Below, in pieces: positions 46,701-54,473 of a stretch of DNA of 64,000 bases; the first letter of the stretch is position 1, and each line of letters begins with the position of its first letter. The notes under the pieces were generated by a model. The model made no database searches. It worked only from the letters and a program-made list of their open reading frames with translations, and was not told the DNA's origin. The stretch comes from Diphasiastrum complanatum. Its lineage: Eukaryota > Streptophyta > Lycopodiopsida > Lycopodiales > Lycopodiaceae. Where the stretch lies: assembly GCA_029204225.1 (NCBI GenBank), contig CM055111.1:2244421-2308420 (forward strand). Reading direction: 5' to 3'. The translations under genes were made by a program, and so were the position numbers.

Positions 46701-49700
46701 AAATGGCAAAAGTGTAGAAGATTCCAAATGCCACCTCTTGTAGGGTACCAAAATAGGGCGTTTAGCCTTATGTACTGAAAGGGGTTCTTCAATAATAATT
46801 CTATAGGCATATAAAACAATTGCTAGACCTCAATAAGTTGTGGGTACTCACATGTCCATAATAGAGAAATATGGACTATTTAATGTACGTCCATAACACT
46901 CCCCCTCTTTAAACATTCATAGGTGGAGGAAGTTGAATATCTAAAATATGTAGAATTTTTTTCAAAAAACTAGATGTAAAACGAGTATCATCACTATCAT
47001 GGTTAGTAAGAAAGTCTAAGAAAGCATTGGATCTCTAGTAAGAAAATATGAGCACGTGCTTGCATGTGAGAATAGACTTAAGAGGAATAAAGTGTGCTTG
47101 TTTGGAAAGCCAATCAACCATAACAAGACAAGTCCTCGTTGAAGGCCTAGAGTCTTGGCATGAGAATCAAGAGTGACCAAATCAAATTTCATATGAGGCC
47201 AATAAAAATTAGGCTTAAGCTGGGCCAGGCCAATGACTTCTAAAAACTAGTGACCACCAATGCGAGAATAATGGGCATTAGATAAAAGTATAGAACAAAG
47301 ATCCATAGTACTAGGAATGCAAAGAACCCATAATGATAGACACGACAGTTTACAAGAGAGTGATGACAAATAGGTGGTTGAGCAGTGTGATAAACATAAC
47401 AAAAATCAGGGCAGCCAAGATAAGCAACTAGGAGAGTATCAAACCAATCGAGAAGAATAGTAGTGATGGTACAAAGAAGAGCAAGTAAGAGAGATGAAGC
47501 ATTAGCACCAACATTGCTCTTACTAGGGCAATAATTCAATTGCTCATGAAGTCGTTGAAGAAACTAAATTCAATGAAATTGGTGATCACTAAGATTTTTT
47601 TAATGATTAGTGAAGGGCATAGACTAAAGATAATGGTGCCACTTAATAAGGGCGTGAATAGTAGCTAAGAACTCTTTTTTTGTGAGTACAATATTGAGTT
47701 TCATAGGAATGTAATCAATGAGACTTATATTTCTTTTCCGATTCAAACCGATTCAAATCGCTCATCTAGCAACCAAATCGATAAATAGGATTTAGGGTTT
47801 TTATTTTTGCAATTTTTTTTGTTTCTCTAGTATCTAGGTCCCAGCCATAAATTTCAAGATCTAAGTTGTAGATTAAGCATGATCAATAAAAAATTAAGTA
47901 TTGTAGTCTATTTCAAAGTTCAAGTGACCAAATTCTAGAATCAAGATTCATCATTCTAGATTCTAATTTTGATTCAATTGTCGACAAGTTAGAATACACA
48001 CATCACTTGAAATCTACATATTACATTATACTAGAGTGACTCTAGAGTCTAGAGCCCAAAGCCTCAGTCCACAATGCACAAACAAAATCAAAATGGATTA
48101 AAATTTGACTCAAGTTGCAACTTGCCGAATCATCAATTCCAACACCAAGACAATAATAAATATAGATGGATCAATCATCCAATATGAAATAATTGTATAG
48201 GTTCCATGACAACAACAAAGATGTCGTGGCCTCAAGGCTCATATGAATCTATGATCATATTGCACAATGCACATACTAAATAGAGTCTAGACTTGGAATG
48301 AAGAATGAGCATACATGCTAGGCTCTAGCCAGTAGCTGCTAACAACTACATACTATAGTGTACGTCCTAATCCCCCATGTGGCATGTAGCAAGTGCCATG
48401 CTCCTAGAGCTCATGATGAGTCATGAGTTGTGACATACGATAACCACCTAGATCTCCTCGGGATAGTGTCCTATTCAATGAGATCCTCTTTGCTCCTCAT
48501 CACTCTTCTCATCCTCCTCCTTTATGTAACCATCTGAGCTCTCCTCTGATGCCTCTTCATTAGATTCCTTAGTTATATTTATGGCTGTCAAGGAGGACGA
48601 GCTTGAAGTCTCTCATTGCAACTCCTGATCCTACATGAAGCTCCTCGAGTGCTAAGTTTTGCACAATTCATACAAGGAATTAGGATTGACAATGATTATG
48701 GAGTCCTAACAACTTTGAATTGACAAGTTTCAAGTTTCAACAATCATGACACCAGTCTCATTCCATAGGACCATAATCCATTTAACATAAATTTTATTTA
48801 CTGTTTGGTCCGGATTGCTTTGAAATTCAAAAGTTTTAAGTAGACTATTGTATGTACTCTGTAGAGGCTAGATAGATTCTAGTAACTTGTAGAGAGGAGA
48901 GCATCCTCGTAGAGGAATTTGTAAACGTCCTCATCTTGAGATCTAAATGGCAACTTTGGAACCTTTGTAACATCGATCTCATTAGGATTGACTTGCACAA
49001 TTTCATAATGATCCATGAATTACAATTCACGATCCAAATGAAGATTCAAAATGCACACATGTGGTTATCGTGCTTGTTCAATAGTTCGAGATTGGTGTGC
49101 ACATATACCAACTTGTCCAACTATGAAGTGGAGAACCTATTCCTCTTTGTTTAAATCAAAGAGAAGACACTCCATCTTTTCTCACAAGATGTGGCTGAGC
49201 AGTCCTGCAAGAGGAACTGAATTGCAAGTCTATGATAATATGGGAACATTGTCCCCATACTTCAACCCCCATGTCAATGGACGCAACATGCCAGCTGGCT
49301 ATTGCAGATCCACTCACGTCTAAACATAAGCAGGTCATTCTTGAGTACATTGTTTGCAGTAGGATTGAACTAGGCCATTCTAATGCAAATTTGCCAACCC
49401 TCTCTAAGCTCTAGGTCACGAGATTGGGTCTCACTTTGCCACAAAGGATGGAGTATGCGACCCATGGCGTGCACCACTGCCATCTACCTCATCACTTTGA
49501 CTTGATTTCTTGAAGCTTGTGAAAGTCCAAACTCAAGCTTCAAGATTCAAATTTGTAAATGGTCTAACTGGTCATACTAAATACTGAATGAGCGTTGAGA
49601 ATTTAGGGTTCTTGAATCTCAAACTACAAACTAGGAACATCTAACAATAAATTCCAATCTCCAATCAAAATCAAAATGCCACAATTGCAATTTTCAAATG

Positions 49701-52700
49701 CATTTGCTTAAGTCTTACTGAATAAACCTCTCTGAATTGAGTGATGTGTTGATGCTTGTGTTGATGCTCGTCAGCTGCTTCCCAAATCTGTCCATGAACT
49801 CATAAAGAAGGCCCAATTACATCAAAATTGTAGTAAAGGAGGGCTCAACACCTACAACACTAGCACTTGTTTCAACAATAAAGAGCTGATAATGCAAAGA
49901 ACACAAGCATCAGCAAGGATATTTTTAAGATGAGAAAAAGCATCCTAACATGATGTAAACCATTCAAATCTATTAACCTTGCATATAAAGCATGAAGGGC
50001 ATGGTACAAGTTTACGAAAGTGAGTAGCAAGTCTCAAAAATGTACAAGTGTGGGTCACTAAACAATACCTTAAACTTTAGCAGGATCAAGCAAAATAGTA
50101 CCATCATTGATGAGAAATCCTAAGAATTCGATTTGAGCAGCAAGTGCACGTGGACTACTTAGCAAACATCTGATGTGTCATGAATTGGAAAACAGCTTGT
50201 AAATGACTAGTATGAGAAATCAAATTAAAGTTAGTATCAAATGAGCAAGCACACGGAGGCTCCAAATAACAGTTTATAAATATCATTCATGACATTTGAA
50301 AAGTAAGGGGATCATTTGTGACACTAACAGGTAAAACATGAAATTCATAAAGGTCGGCCGAAGTACGAAAGAAGTGATGGATTCATTTCCTAGATGAATA
50401 TAGATTTGATGGTAGCCAGAATGCATGGTCTAGATATATCTATGTTGCAATGTGTGAGCAAGGGACATGGCATGATCAAGAGATGTAGGCTTTTGAACGT
50501 CAAAACATAAAGCACCATGCAAGTCAGCAAAATGAAATAACTTCAGCAAGTAGAAGATTAAAATAGAGACAAGAAAGCTCAACAAAATCCTCATCATATT
50601 TTGAAGGACCTGTTTGCTTGAGTTGACGATATAGGTTGAGCTGAGAAGTCAGCCACATGAGATTGATCATAGAGGAATGTAATGCCACTTGAATTTGGCC
50701 TACGGCACCAAAGGAGAAGGAGAGATAGAGAGGAGGGGCAATGGAAGGTGAGGAGGTCTGCAAGAAAGGTGTTGAAGGGCTGGTAGGCAGTGATGGAGTA
50801 GTAGGGAGGTGGAGGAAGGGTGGTGGATGGCTTAGGTGGTTGGGAGGGCAAGAAGCTCAGAACACCAAACTCATAGCCTAAGACATGGTAGATCCCTGGT
50901 CCCTATTTATACTAAAATGGCAAAAGTTTGGAATGTTCCAAATGCGTCCTCTTGTAGGATACCCAGGTCCCAAAATATAGCACTTTAGCCTTATCTACTG
51001 AATTAGCCTTATCTAAATCAAAGGGCAACTAAAATAATAAATAGGCCTATATAACAATAAGCTATGGGTACTCATATGGCCATAATAGAGAAATATGGAC
51101 TATGTAATGTACGTCCATAATAGTGATCCATAAGGATTATAGGCTCATTCCATAACTGGTCAAGTTTAGATCATTTATAGATTCCATTCATCAATTGTCC
51201 TCATCATCCATGCTCTTTTGGAGCTAAAGTCATCACCATTCTCACGGGAAAAGAGTTCGAGCTTCTTTTTATCACTTTCCAACTCAAGTCATGTTATTGT
51301 TTGATGCTACTCCGACTTTGTTGAGTCAGAGAAAATGCATAAACATCTATTAGAATTATTTTGAACAATGGACTATATAAGAGTACGTCAAGCCTACTAC
51401 TTTTTGATAAAGTAGATGGCTCTAAAGGGTTGTGCATTATAGGAGAAAACGTACTTATAGTGATTAGATCTGATTCTTGATCTGTCTAATGCTTAAAACT
51501 AGCGGGTAAAAGTGCAATTGTGGTTCCAAAGGATGATAATGATCAGATGGACAAGGTTGACATTTTGACATAAGTTTTCCCACACTTTGGTTCATACAAA
51601 GCTTTAAAAAAAAGCACGTAAGCGACTTTTTCTAATACTAGCTTTACCAGTGGTCTATCTTTCAAAATGCCATAAAAATTGCTTCCCTCCTTTTATAGTT
51701 GATTTATAGTTAAGTATTCCATTTATGATGGCCCTTTCAATCTTGGTCATTCCAAAACGTGTTCTGGCGTAGCTAATCAATCCTTATGATACCTGTATTA
51801 GTAATTTTGGTCACCATCTGATCTTCGTCAAGTTAGTGCATCTTCTGAAGTTCTTGTGGTTGAAGTTTTGTGTGTGCAATTGAATCAATGATGAATGATT
51901 TTACTTATTGTTGTTCTATGTGAATCAGGAAGTAACGGTTGTCATTAGCCCTTTAGTGATAACCTCCATCATGATGGAAGAATGAGAAGAGAGAGAAACT
52001 CGACGTAATCTCTATATACTTTTGTGAGAACCTGAGACATGGCTTTCTGTATACTTGTATGCAAACTAACATTGACATACCTCTATGTGTCTGCTCTCTG
52101 ATGCCAATGTGAGTAGGGATGTCGTGGAAAATAGTTTGCGTTGCGATTCCCATTATTGAGGAGTTGAGTTGAAAAATACATCATCTACCGACTTCTCACA
52201 ACAGGATATCACATGCTAGCCAGTTGTGAGCAGCTACCGGGCTTGATGAGTGTAATGTTGCGAAGCCTTTCGGAAGTCAGTTTTTCCTTCTTGCATGCCG
52301 CCTTTATATTTAGTTCCAATTATGATCTCTTGTTAGGTATGTCGTTCAGTGGGAGAGAAGGCTTGTTGAGGCACTAAATATGAGCCTATACAAATATTCA
52401 GTATTTTTGCATATGCCTTCATTGCATGATCAAGATAATCACATTCTGGCAAATAGTGACAAACATTGTGCAAATTGATTTGATCAGTATGGAAAGTCAA
52501 GGAAATAAATGCCACGTTTTGTGTAGAGGCTTTAATTTATAGTTTATCATTGGCCTACTGATAGTGTGGCTTCATTTTAAGGGCCCAAATTTTCATTAGA
52601 CCTGGTTTGGGCTCTACGGTAATAAAATTGCATCGGGCCATCTCTTGTTTTGGCTCTAAGCCCCTTAACATAGTTGCAAGCCGATTCGAATCGGCCGATT

Positions 52701-54473
52701 CGGACCGGCTAGCTGGCTTTGAATCAGGGGCCGGTTCAAACTGTTTGTTTTTGTTTTTGTTTTTTTTTCTTTGGGCAAAAACGGTTCGAACTGGTCCCAA
52801 ACGGTTCGGTGGTTCTGCGGTTCGATGCAACTATGCCCCTTAAATTGGGTTCAGTTAAACTCATTTATTAGATTGAACTTTTGCTGTCTTGAGTGCTTCC
52901 TTGTACATAGAGCTTCAGTGGAGGAAATCCTTTCATAAAAGGACTTGCAAGGCAGTTTATAGGTATTGCCATTCGTGGGAGGAAGGCTCTCGGAGGTGCC
53001 ACATGAAAAAACATTTTATTTTGCATGTCCGTGTGTGCCACGATGCCATCAATCAACAGGCCACACATGAGCCTTCAAAAATGTTCAGTACTTGTGCACA
53101 TGAATCCAGTGCAGGATCAAGATATTCACATACTAGAAAATAGTGACAAACATTGAGGATCGCTATTCATAACTAGGCAAAATCAAAGAAATGACACGCT
53201 CGTTTTAAGAAAAGGCATTATTTCTATTGTTTATTATTGGCCCTACCAACAATATGGCTTTGTTTACGGGGGCCCAAATCACCATCTATTCATTTTGATT
53301 GGGCTCTAGCTGAATAGATTGACATATGAGCATGTTGAGGGCACAAGACCAGAACTCTTTAGATTGAGCTCGGCTGAACGCATTTGGTAGAATGCTTCTT
53401 GGTTTCCAAGGGGATCGAACCTGGGACCAAAGAAACTTTGGATGTCAAGTCACTAACTGAGCCAACCCCGTTGAGTCATTTGCTAGAATGAGCTTATGAG
53501 CCGTAAATGCTTCTTAGTGAGCAGAGCATCAATGAAGGACAATCTCTTCATAGGAGGCTTGCAAGGCAGTTCATCATCATTTGCATATGCTCTTTCATGA
53601 TGTTCCTAGTGTAACTTGTGATTGTGTTTGATGACTCTTGCACATGAATGAATGTGTATTTGCATACTGCTTCAATCGATTTCATACAATGTCTGCAGCT
53701 TACTTGGATGTGTTCTGGTTGTAGGAAAACATAAATTTTTAATCTTTTGTGCATTCCAGGAATTTAACAAAAAGTCAAATTCTTTGTACACCATACTAAG
53801 AAGTAGTAAGCTTGCTGGAAGTCAACGGGCGCCATTTCTACGTCAATTTCTCTTGCGACTGAATTACAATTCATTCTTTGAGGTAGCAAATCCTTTTGCT
53901 AATAAGTTCATTTTTTCCATCTTTAGTAGCACGGATTGCATGGATCAATCCTTTAGGAGATGTTGAAAATAGGATGGTTGGACATTCGTATAAATCTCTT
54001 TTTGTTTTCTTTAGAATCAAACTTAAACTGTACTATGTTCTCTTGAAGTGATCACAAGTTTAGCTGCTGCAGATTGTGGTCAGATTTCAATAGCTCCTTC
54101 AGTAGCAAGTTCTCCAACTATTCTTACTATTCTCACTTTCTTCTTATAACTTGTTTATTATAAGTTCACTTGCTGTCTGCAGGTCTCTGTGCAACTGTTC
54201 AGAAGATGAAGCATAATTTTTTTAAGAGAGTCAATCCTGACCGTTTTTCTCAGCTTGTTGAGTGAGGGGGGCATAGGATGGTGTCAAGTTGAAAGTAACC
54301 ATGGTTTCGTTGGGGTTCTAGTTTTGACTGGTGATATATTCTAGTTTCAATTCTTACTGTGACGTTCAGAACTGATGTATGGGCTAATGCTACTGTAATG
54401 TACTGAACAGGTCACGGCTAGAGGTGCGCTGAATGTTATTCGACCACGTCCTACATCAGTTTTGTTGACCTGA
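19706..54473 (+). CDS. GCP4: Gamma-tubulin complex component 4, C-terminal half (nine exons)
   Basis: GCP4 is a Spc97/Spc98-family (GRIP-domain) subunit of the gamma-tubulin ring complex, which nucleates microtubules in the cytosol and at the nuclear envelope and pre-existing microtubules. The nine joined exons give 363 residues that follow my recollection of the Arabidopsis protein (about 745 residues) from its middle to its C-terminus without gaps. Landmarks: [95 protein letters not shown] and VIRPRP before the stop. The C-terminal GRIP2 domain, which contacts gamma-tubulin, is complete; the N-terminal GRIP1 part lies upstream and unseen. Splice sites are all GT/AG, phases are consistent and no stops interrupt the frame, so the gene looks functional. 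Introns of 223, 379, 4673, 14737, 4238, 126, 8772 and 528 bp. No promoter is in view. Confidence 0.95.
20013..20099 (+). CDS. GCP4: GCP4 exon b
   Basis: 29 codons, [17 protein letters not shown] onward to IPFQQ. Acceptor TGTTGTAG, donor CAG/GTACCT, phase 0 on both sides. Confidence 0.95.
20479..20534 (+). CDS. GCP4: GCP4 exon c
   Basis: 56 bp encoding [18 protein letters not shown] plus two bases of an Arg codon. Acceptor CTTACAG, donor AG/GTGAAG. Confidence 0.94.
20535..25207 (+). other. GCP4 intron of 4.7 kb
   Basis: Between exons c and d. It has no transposon with clear ends. A diverged direct repeat lies at 21255-21610. Words rich in CATTTGC recur at 21710-22010. TTCTGGAACA-type palindromic words occur at 23400-23475 and 23890-23935, the latter ending in GGAACGGGCAACTA, like the MITE end at 42995-43009. 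Open frames at 20883-21140, 21949-22410 and 23966-24214 have no recognised motif. Confidence 0.85.
25208..25417 (+). CDS. GCP4: GCP4 exon d
   Basis: 210 bp: one base completing Arg, 69 codons from [14 protein letters not shown] to FTKEVLA, and two bases of Lys. Acceptor TCTGCAG, donor AA/GTAAGT. The middle ([20 protein letters not shown]) is the variable linker. [18 protein letters not shown] is conserved. Confidence 0.95.
26280..26805 (+). pseudogene. Copia reverse transcriptase remnant
   Basis: Plus-strand RT C-terminal half in at least two frames: [14 protein letters not shown] near 26305-26350, then [19 protein letters not shown] near 26465-26520, then [17 protein letters not shown] and [19 protein letters not shown] up to [11 protein letters not shown] at about 26805. 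There it is cut by the LTR at 26806. The YVDD box is not visible. It belongs to an older Copia insertion in the GCP4 intron. Confidence 0.85.
26806..27277 (+). repeat. Gypsy 5' LTR (plus-oriented element)
   Basis: Begins TGTTAGAG inside the Copia remnant and ends TTGTAACA directly before a primer site, giving TGTTA/TAACA ends. It is GC-richer than its surroundings. I found no matching 3' LTR in the window, so the element is truncated on its right. Confidence 0.75.
27280..27292 (+). promoter_or_regulatory. Gypsy primer-binding site
   Basis: TGGTATCAGAGCC, complementary to initiator tRNA-Met, two bases after the LTR. Confidence 0.9.
27293..28230 (+). other. Gypsy 5' leader
   Basis: About 0.9 kb of untranslated leader, T-rich, between primer site and gag. 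No gene is seen. Confidence 0.6.
28293..28964 (+). pseudogene. Gypsy gag, truncated
   Basis: A 223-codon plus-strand frame. After a Pro/Ser-rich start comes the retrotransposon gag (capsid-like) domain: [57 protein letters not shown] and [14 protein letters not shown]. It stops at 28964 exactly where sequence from a minus-strand reverse transcriptase begins, so the zinc knuckle and all of pol are missing downstream. The upstream Met at 28224 is followed by an early stop. Confidence 0.88.
28961..30103 (-). pseudogene. Gypsy protease-RT region, inverted relative to the adjoining gag
   Basis: The minus-strand RT is well preserved at 29565-28961: [73 protein letters not shown], and the catalytic YLDD in [15 protein letters not shown]. 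It ends at [11 protein letters not shown]. Upstream on the same strand (29921-29562) is the pre-RT segment with [20 protein letters not shown], and 30103-29840 holds the degraded protease region. A frame break lies near 29565. RNase H does not follow. The + strand gag abuts at 28961. Confidence 0.92.
30104..30857 (+). pseudogene. Gypsy leader and gag N-terminus
   Basis: Plus-strand block starting with a leader-like stretch (GATTGGTGGCCAGAACGG near 30115). The frame 30365-30607 ([14 protein letters not shown], acidic [10 protein letters not shown]) is followed by [20 protein letters not shown], a coiled-coil-like gag start, to about 30857. There it meets the LTR remnant of the minus-strand element. 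The capsid part is absent. Confidence 0.65.
30858..30926 (-). repeat. Gypsy 3' LTR remnant
   Basis: Matches 33630-33695 nearly base for base (CGTCATGCCCCTTGCGAGG, then ACCGTTATGGTACATAACA). Only the outer end of the LTR survives. Confidence 0.88.
31060..31741 (-). pseudogene. Gypsy integrase C-terminal half
   Basis: Minus strand: [22 protein letters not shown] and [14 protein letters not shown] from the end of the integrase core, then [19 protein letters not shown] and a basic tail. Near 31090-31280 [14 protein letters not shown]-type sequence in another frame marks the C-terminal region. Frames are broken at about 31320 and 31740, so the catalytic core upstream is only partly readable. Confidence 0.85.
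32051..32443 (-). pseudogene. Gypsy integrase zinc-binding domain
   Basis: A 130-codon minus-strand frame with the H2C2 zinc module: [19 protein letters not shown] supplies the histidines and [14 protein letters not shown] the cysteines, around [13 protein letters not shown] near-duplicate 45-bp phrase (GAAATACTTTCC, then TTGTTGGGAATTTCTAACGG) occurs at 32005 and 32054, so a small tandem duplication interrupts the core start. Confidence 0.87.
32410..33051 (-). pseudogene. Gypsy RNase H
   Basis: Two minus-strand frames. 33051-32782 holds the connection and start: [15 protein letters not shown], then [20 protein letters not shown] with the first catalytic Asp. 32748-32410 continues with [33 protein letters not shown] and VVDALSRIG, carrying later catalytic acids. 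A stop lies between the frames near 32780. Confidence 0.9.
33224..33239 (-). promoter_or_regulatory. Gypsy primer-binding site
   Basis: Minus-sense TGGTATCAGAGCAACC, two bases inside the 5' LTR edge at 33242. Confidence 0.9.
33242..33695 (-). repeat. Gypsy 5' LTR
   Basis: 454 bp. Minus-sense ends are TGTTATG...TGTAACA. A TATA-like CTATATAGTGG lies on the minus strand near 33530. Only the outer 66 bp have a partner, at 30858-30926. Confidence 0.85.
33696..35360. other. Intronic sequence without recognised features
   Basis: AT-rich stretch of the GCP4 intron. Weakly repeated phrases such as TTTTGGTTGCTG and GGAGCTGCT occur at 34170-34400. No ends, domains or RNA genes are recognised. Confidence 0.4.
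35366..35876 (-). repeat. 3' LTR of the coding-poor Gypsy element
   Basis: 511 bp from TATAAAGACCTCC to GGGCATGACA. It has a 15-bp extra repeat of ACGGATGGTGG relative to its partner (35427-35455). The purine tract TAAGGGGGGAGGAA (minus sense) follows at 35877-35890. Confidence 0.92.
39206..39218 (-). promoter_or_regulatory. Primer-binding site
   Basis: Minus-sense TGGTATCAGAGCC next to the LTR at 39220, complementary to initiator tRNA-Met. Confidence 0.9.
39220..39715 (-). repeat. 5' LTR of the coding-poor Gypsy element
   Basis: 496-bp partner of 35366-35876, with only a few tens of differences by eye. It ends GGGCATGACA before ATTAT. Confidence 0.92.
40155..40380 (+). CDS. GCP4: GCP4 exon e
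   Basis: 226 bp: one base completing Lys, then 75 codons from [20 protein letters not shown] to [14 protein letters not shown]. Acceptor GATTACAG, donor CAG/GTCAGT. It contains MWRVRQHM, one of the most conserved GCP phrases. The last 72 bases and the donor are duplicated downstream. Confidence 0.96.
40309..40527 (+). repeat. Partial tandem duplication of GCP4 exon e and its donor
   Basis: 40309-40411 is repeated at 40425-40527 (offset 116 bp, 13-bp spacer). The second copy has lost the conserved Trp-Arg (CCAATGTGGCGT became CCAGTGTCGTGT) but keeps an identical CAG/GTCAGT donor at 40496. Reading through from the true exon into the second copy meets a TAA, so use of the second donor would truncate the protein. 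Confidence 0.93.
41120..41596 (-). repeat. Solo LTR
   Basis: 477 bp with ends TGTTATGAAC and GTTCATAACA, and flanks CTAGG (41115-41119) and CCAGG (41597-41601), a 5-bp duplication with one change. A TATA-like ACTATAAATAGG lies on the minus strand near 41320. No internal element sequence adjoins it, so it fits LTR-LTR recombination. Confidence 0.8.
42063..42858. mobile_element. hAT-type non-autonomous element (796 bp)
   Basis: Perfect 8-bp duplication TTTGTAGC at 42055-42062 and 42859-42866. The inner ends are TGTGTTGCAG and, inverted, TCAAGGTTGCAG, sharing GTTGCAG. GATCGCGATCC and CGTTCCGGAACAC palindromes lie next to the ends. A G/C-rich patch with GGGGGTTCGGGGGG and GGCAACGCCCCCC lies at 42350-42470. 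No transposase frame. Confidence 0.82.
42892..43009. mobile_element. MITE-like element with 15-bp inverted ends
   Basis: CTTAGTTGCCCGTTC at 42892-42906 and its exact complement at 42995-43009, 118 bp in total, with a T-rich interior. A CCCGTTCCGGAACGGG palindrome lies at the right end. I could not identify the target duplication. The right end resembles 23917-23933. Confidence 0.65.
43290..44120 (+). pseudogene. Retrotransposon leader and gag-like fragment with repeated leader
   Basis: 43380-43640 is a T-rich leader made of about three diverged units of roughly 85 bp (GTAGCTCCAATTGGTGGCTG, GTCAAGTGCCCTACTTC). It is followed by a 91-codon frame from 43846 ([20 protein letters not shown], then [11 protein letters not shown]). 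The start resembles the short helical N-terminus of plant Gypsy gag proteins, but the capsid domain is absent. Assignment is tentative. Confidence 0.4.
44619..44707 (+). CDS. GCP4: GCP4 exon f
   Basis: 89 bp: [17 protein letters not shown] and [12 protein letters not shown], plus two bases of Glu. Acceptor CATGTCAG, donor GA/GTAAGT. Confidence 0.96.
44834..44987 (+). CDS. GCP4: GCP4 exon g
   Basis: 154 bp: one base completing Glu, then [20 protein letters not shown] to LELDRITE. Acceptor TTTTGCAG, donor GAG/GTCTGT. Only 126 bp separates it from exon f. Confidence 0.96.
45453..45582. repeat. 46-bp direct repeat, 84 bp apart
   Basis: 45453-45498 and 45537-45582 differ at one position (ATAGAGTCCGTGTAGA, then GCAACCAGCAGCTTTGAGC). 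They lie in the GCP4 intron, with a 38-bp spacer. Confidence 0.9.
46575..51122 (-). mobile_element. Decayed Gypsy element with both LTRs and a 2 kb insertion
   Basis: Left LTR about 46575-46898, right LTR about 50825-51122. They share CCTATTTATACT, TTTAGCCTTAT and TATGGACTAT...TACGTCCATAA, but with many changes. A PPT-like AAAGAGGGGGAGTG (minus sense) follows the left LTR. In minus order from the right LTR: RT words [10 protein letters not shown] near 50400, [16 protein letters not shown] near 50100, RNase H start [16 protein letters not shown] near 49900, an unrelated block, RNase [18 protein letters not shown] near 47650 and integrase [12 protein letters not shown] near 46960. Stops are frequent. 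Confidence 0.82.
47735..49730. other. Unclassified 2 kb block inserted in the Gypsy RNase H
   Basis: Splits the RNase H coding of the surrounding element. Compositionally different: many short AT-rich words such as GATTCAAAT, TCAAGATT and CTAGA. No transposase, LTR pair or clear inverted ends are visible. Edges are judged from where Gypsy similarity stops, accurate to perhaps 30 bp. Confidence 0.5.
52669..52835. mobile_element. 167-bp hAT-type MITE
   Basis: Ends CATAGTTGCA and TGCAACTATG (exact 10-bp inverted repeats), flanked by a perfect 8-bp duplication CCCCTTAA at 52661-52668 and 52836-52843. The interior has GATTCGAATCGGCCGATTCG and GGTTCG repeats. The homologous position in the neighbouring tandem copy (near 53360) lacks it. 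Confidence 0.9.
53395..53476 (-). mobile_element. tRNA-derived SINE-like retroposon (82 bp)
   Basis: Minus-strand sequence with a pol III A-box-like TGGCTCAGTTAGTG near 53455-53468 and a B-box GGTTCGATCCC near 53408-53418, about 35 bp apart. It is flanked by a 14-bp duplication with one change, CATTTGGTAGAATG (53381-53394) and CATTTGCTAGAATG (53477-53490). It does not fold as a full tRNA because I see no matching acceptor ends, so it is read as a short SINE or retroposed tRNA-like RNA. Confidence 0.75.
53760..53882 (+). CDS. GCP4: GCP4 exon h
   Basis: 41 codons, [20 protein letters not shown] then [20 protein letters not shown] and E. Acceptor GCATTCCAG, donor GAG/GTAGCA, phase 0. Nearly identical to my recollection of the Arabidopsis protein here. 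Confidence 0.97.
54411..54473 (+). CDS. GCP4: GCP4 last exon
   Basis: [20 protein letters not shown] and the TGA stop. Acceptor ACTGAACAG. The 3' UTR presumably follows. No strong AATAAA is seen in the next few hundred bases. Confidence 0.93.
   Translation, partial: VTARGALNVIRPRPTSVLLT

Larger units (their letters stand above)
52360..53600. repeat. Diverged tandem duplication, about 690 bp period
   Basis: 52360-52990 aligns with 53050-53600. Shared phrases include AAATAGTGACAAACATTG (52455 and 53138), TTATCATTGGCC/TTATTATTGGCC, GGGCCCAAAT, TTGGGCTCTA and GGACTTGCAAGGCAGTT/GGCTTGCAAGGCAGTT. One copy has acquired a MITE and the other a SINE-like insertion. Confidence 0.8.

Noticed and set aside
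53395-53476. Genuine tRNA gene
   Set aside because: A- and B-box words are present, but I see no complementary acceptor or anticodon arms, and flanking 14-bp duplications show retroposition.
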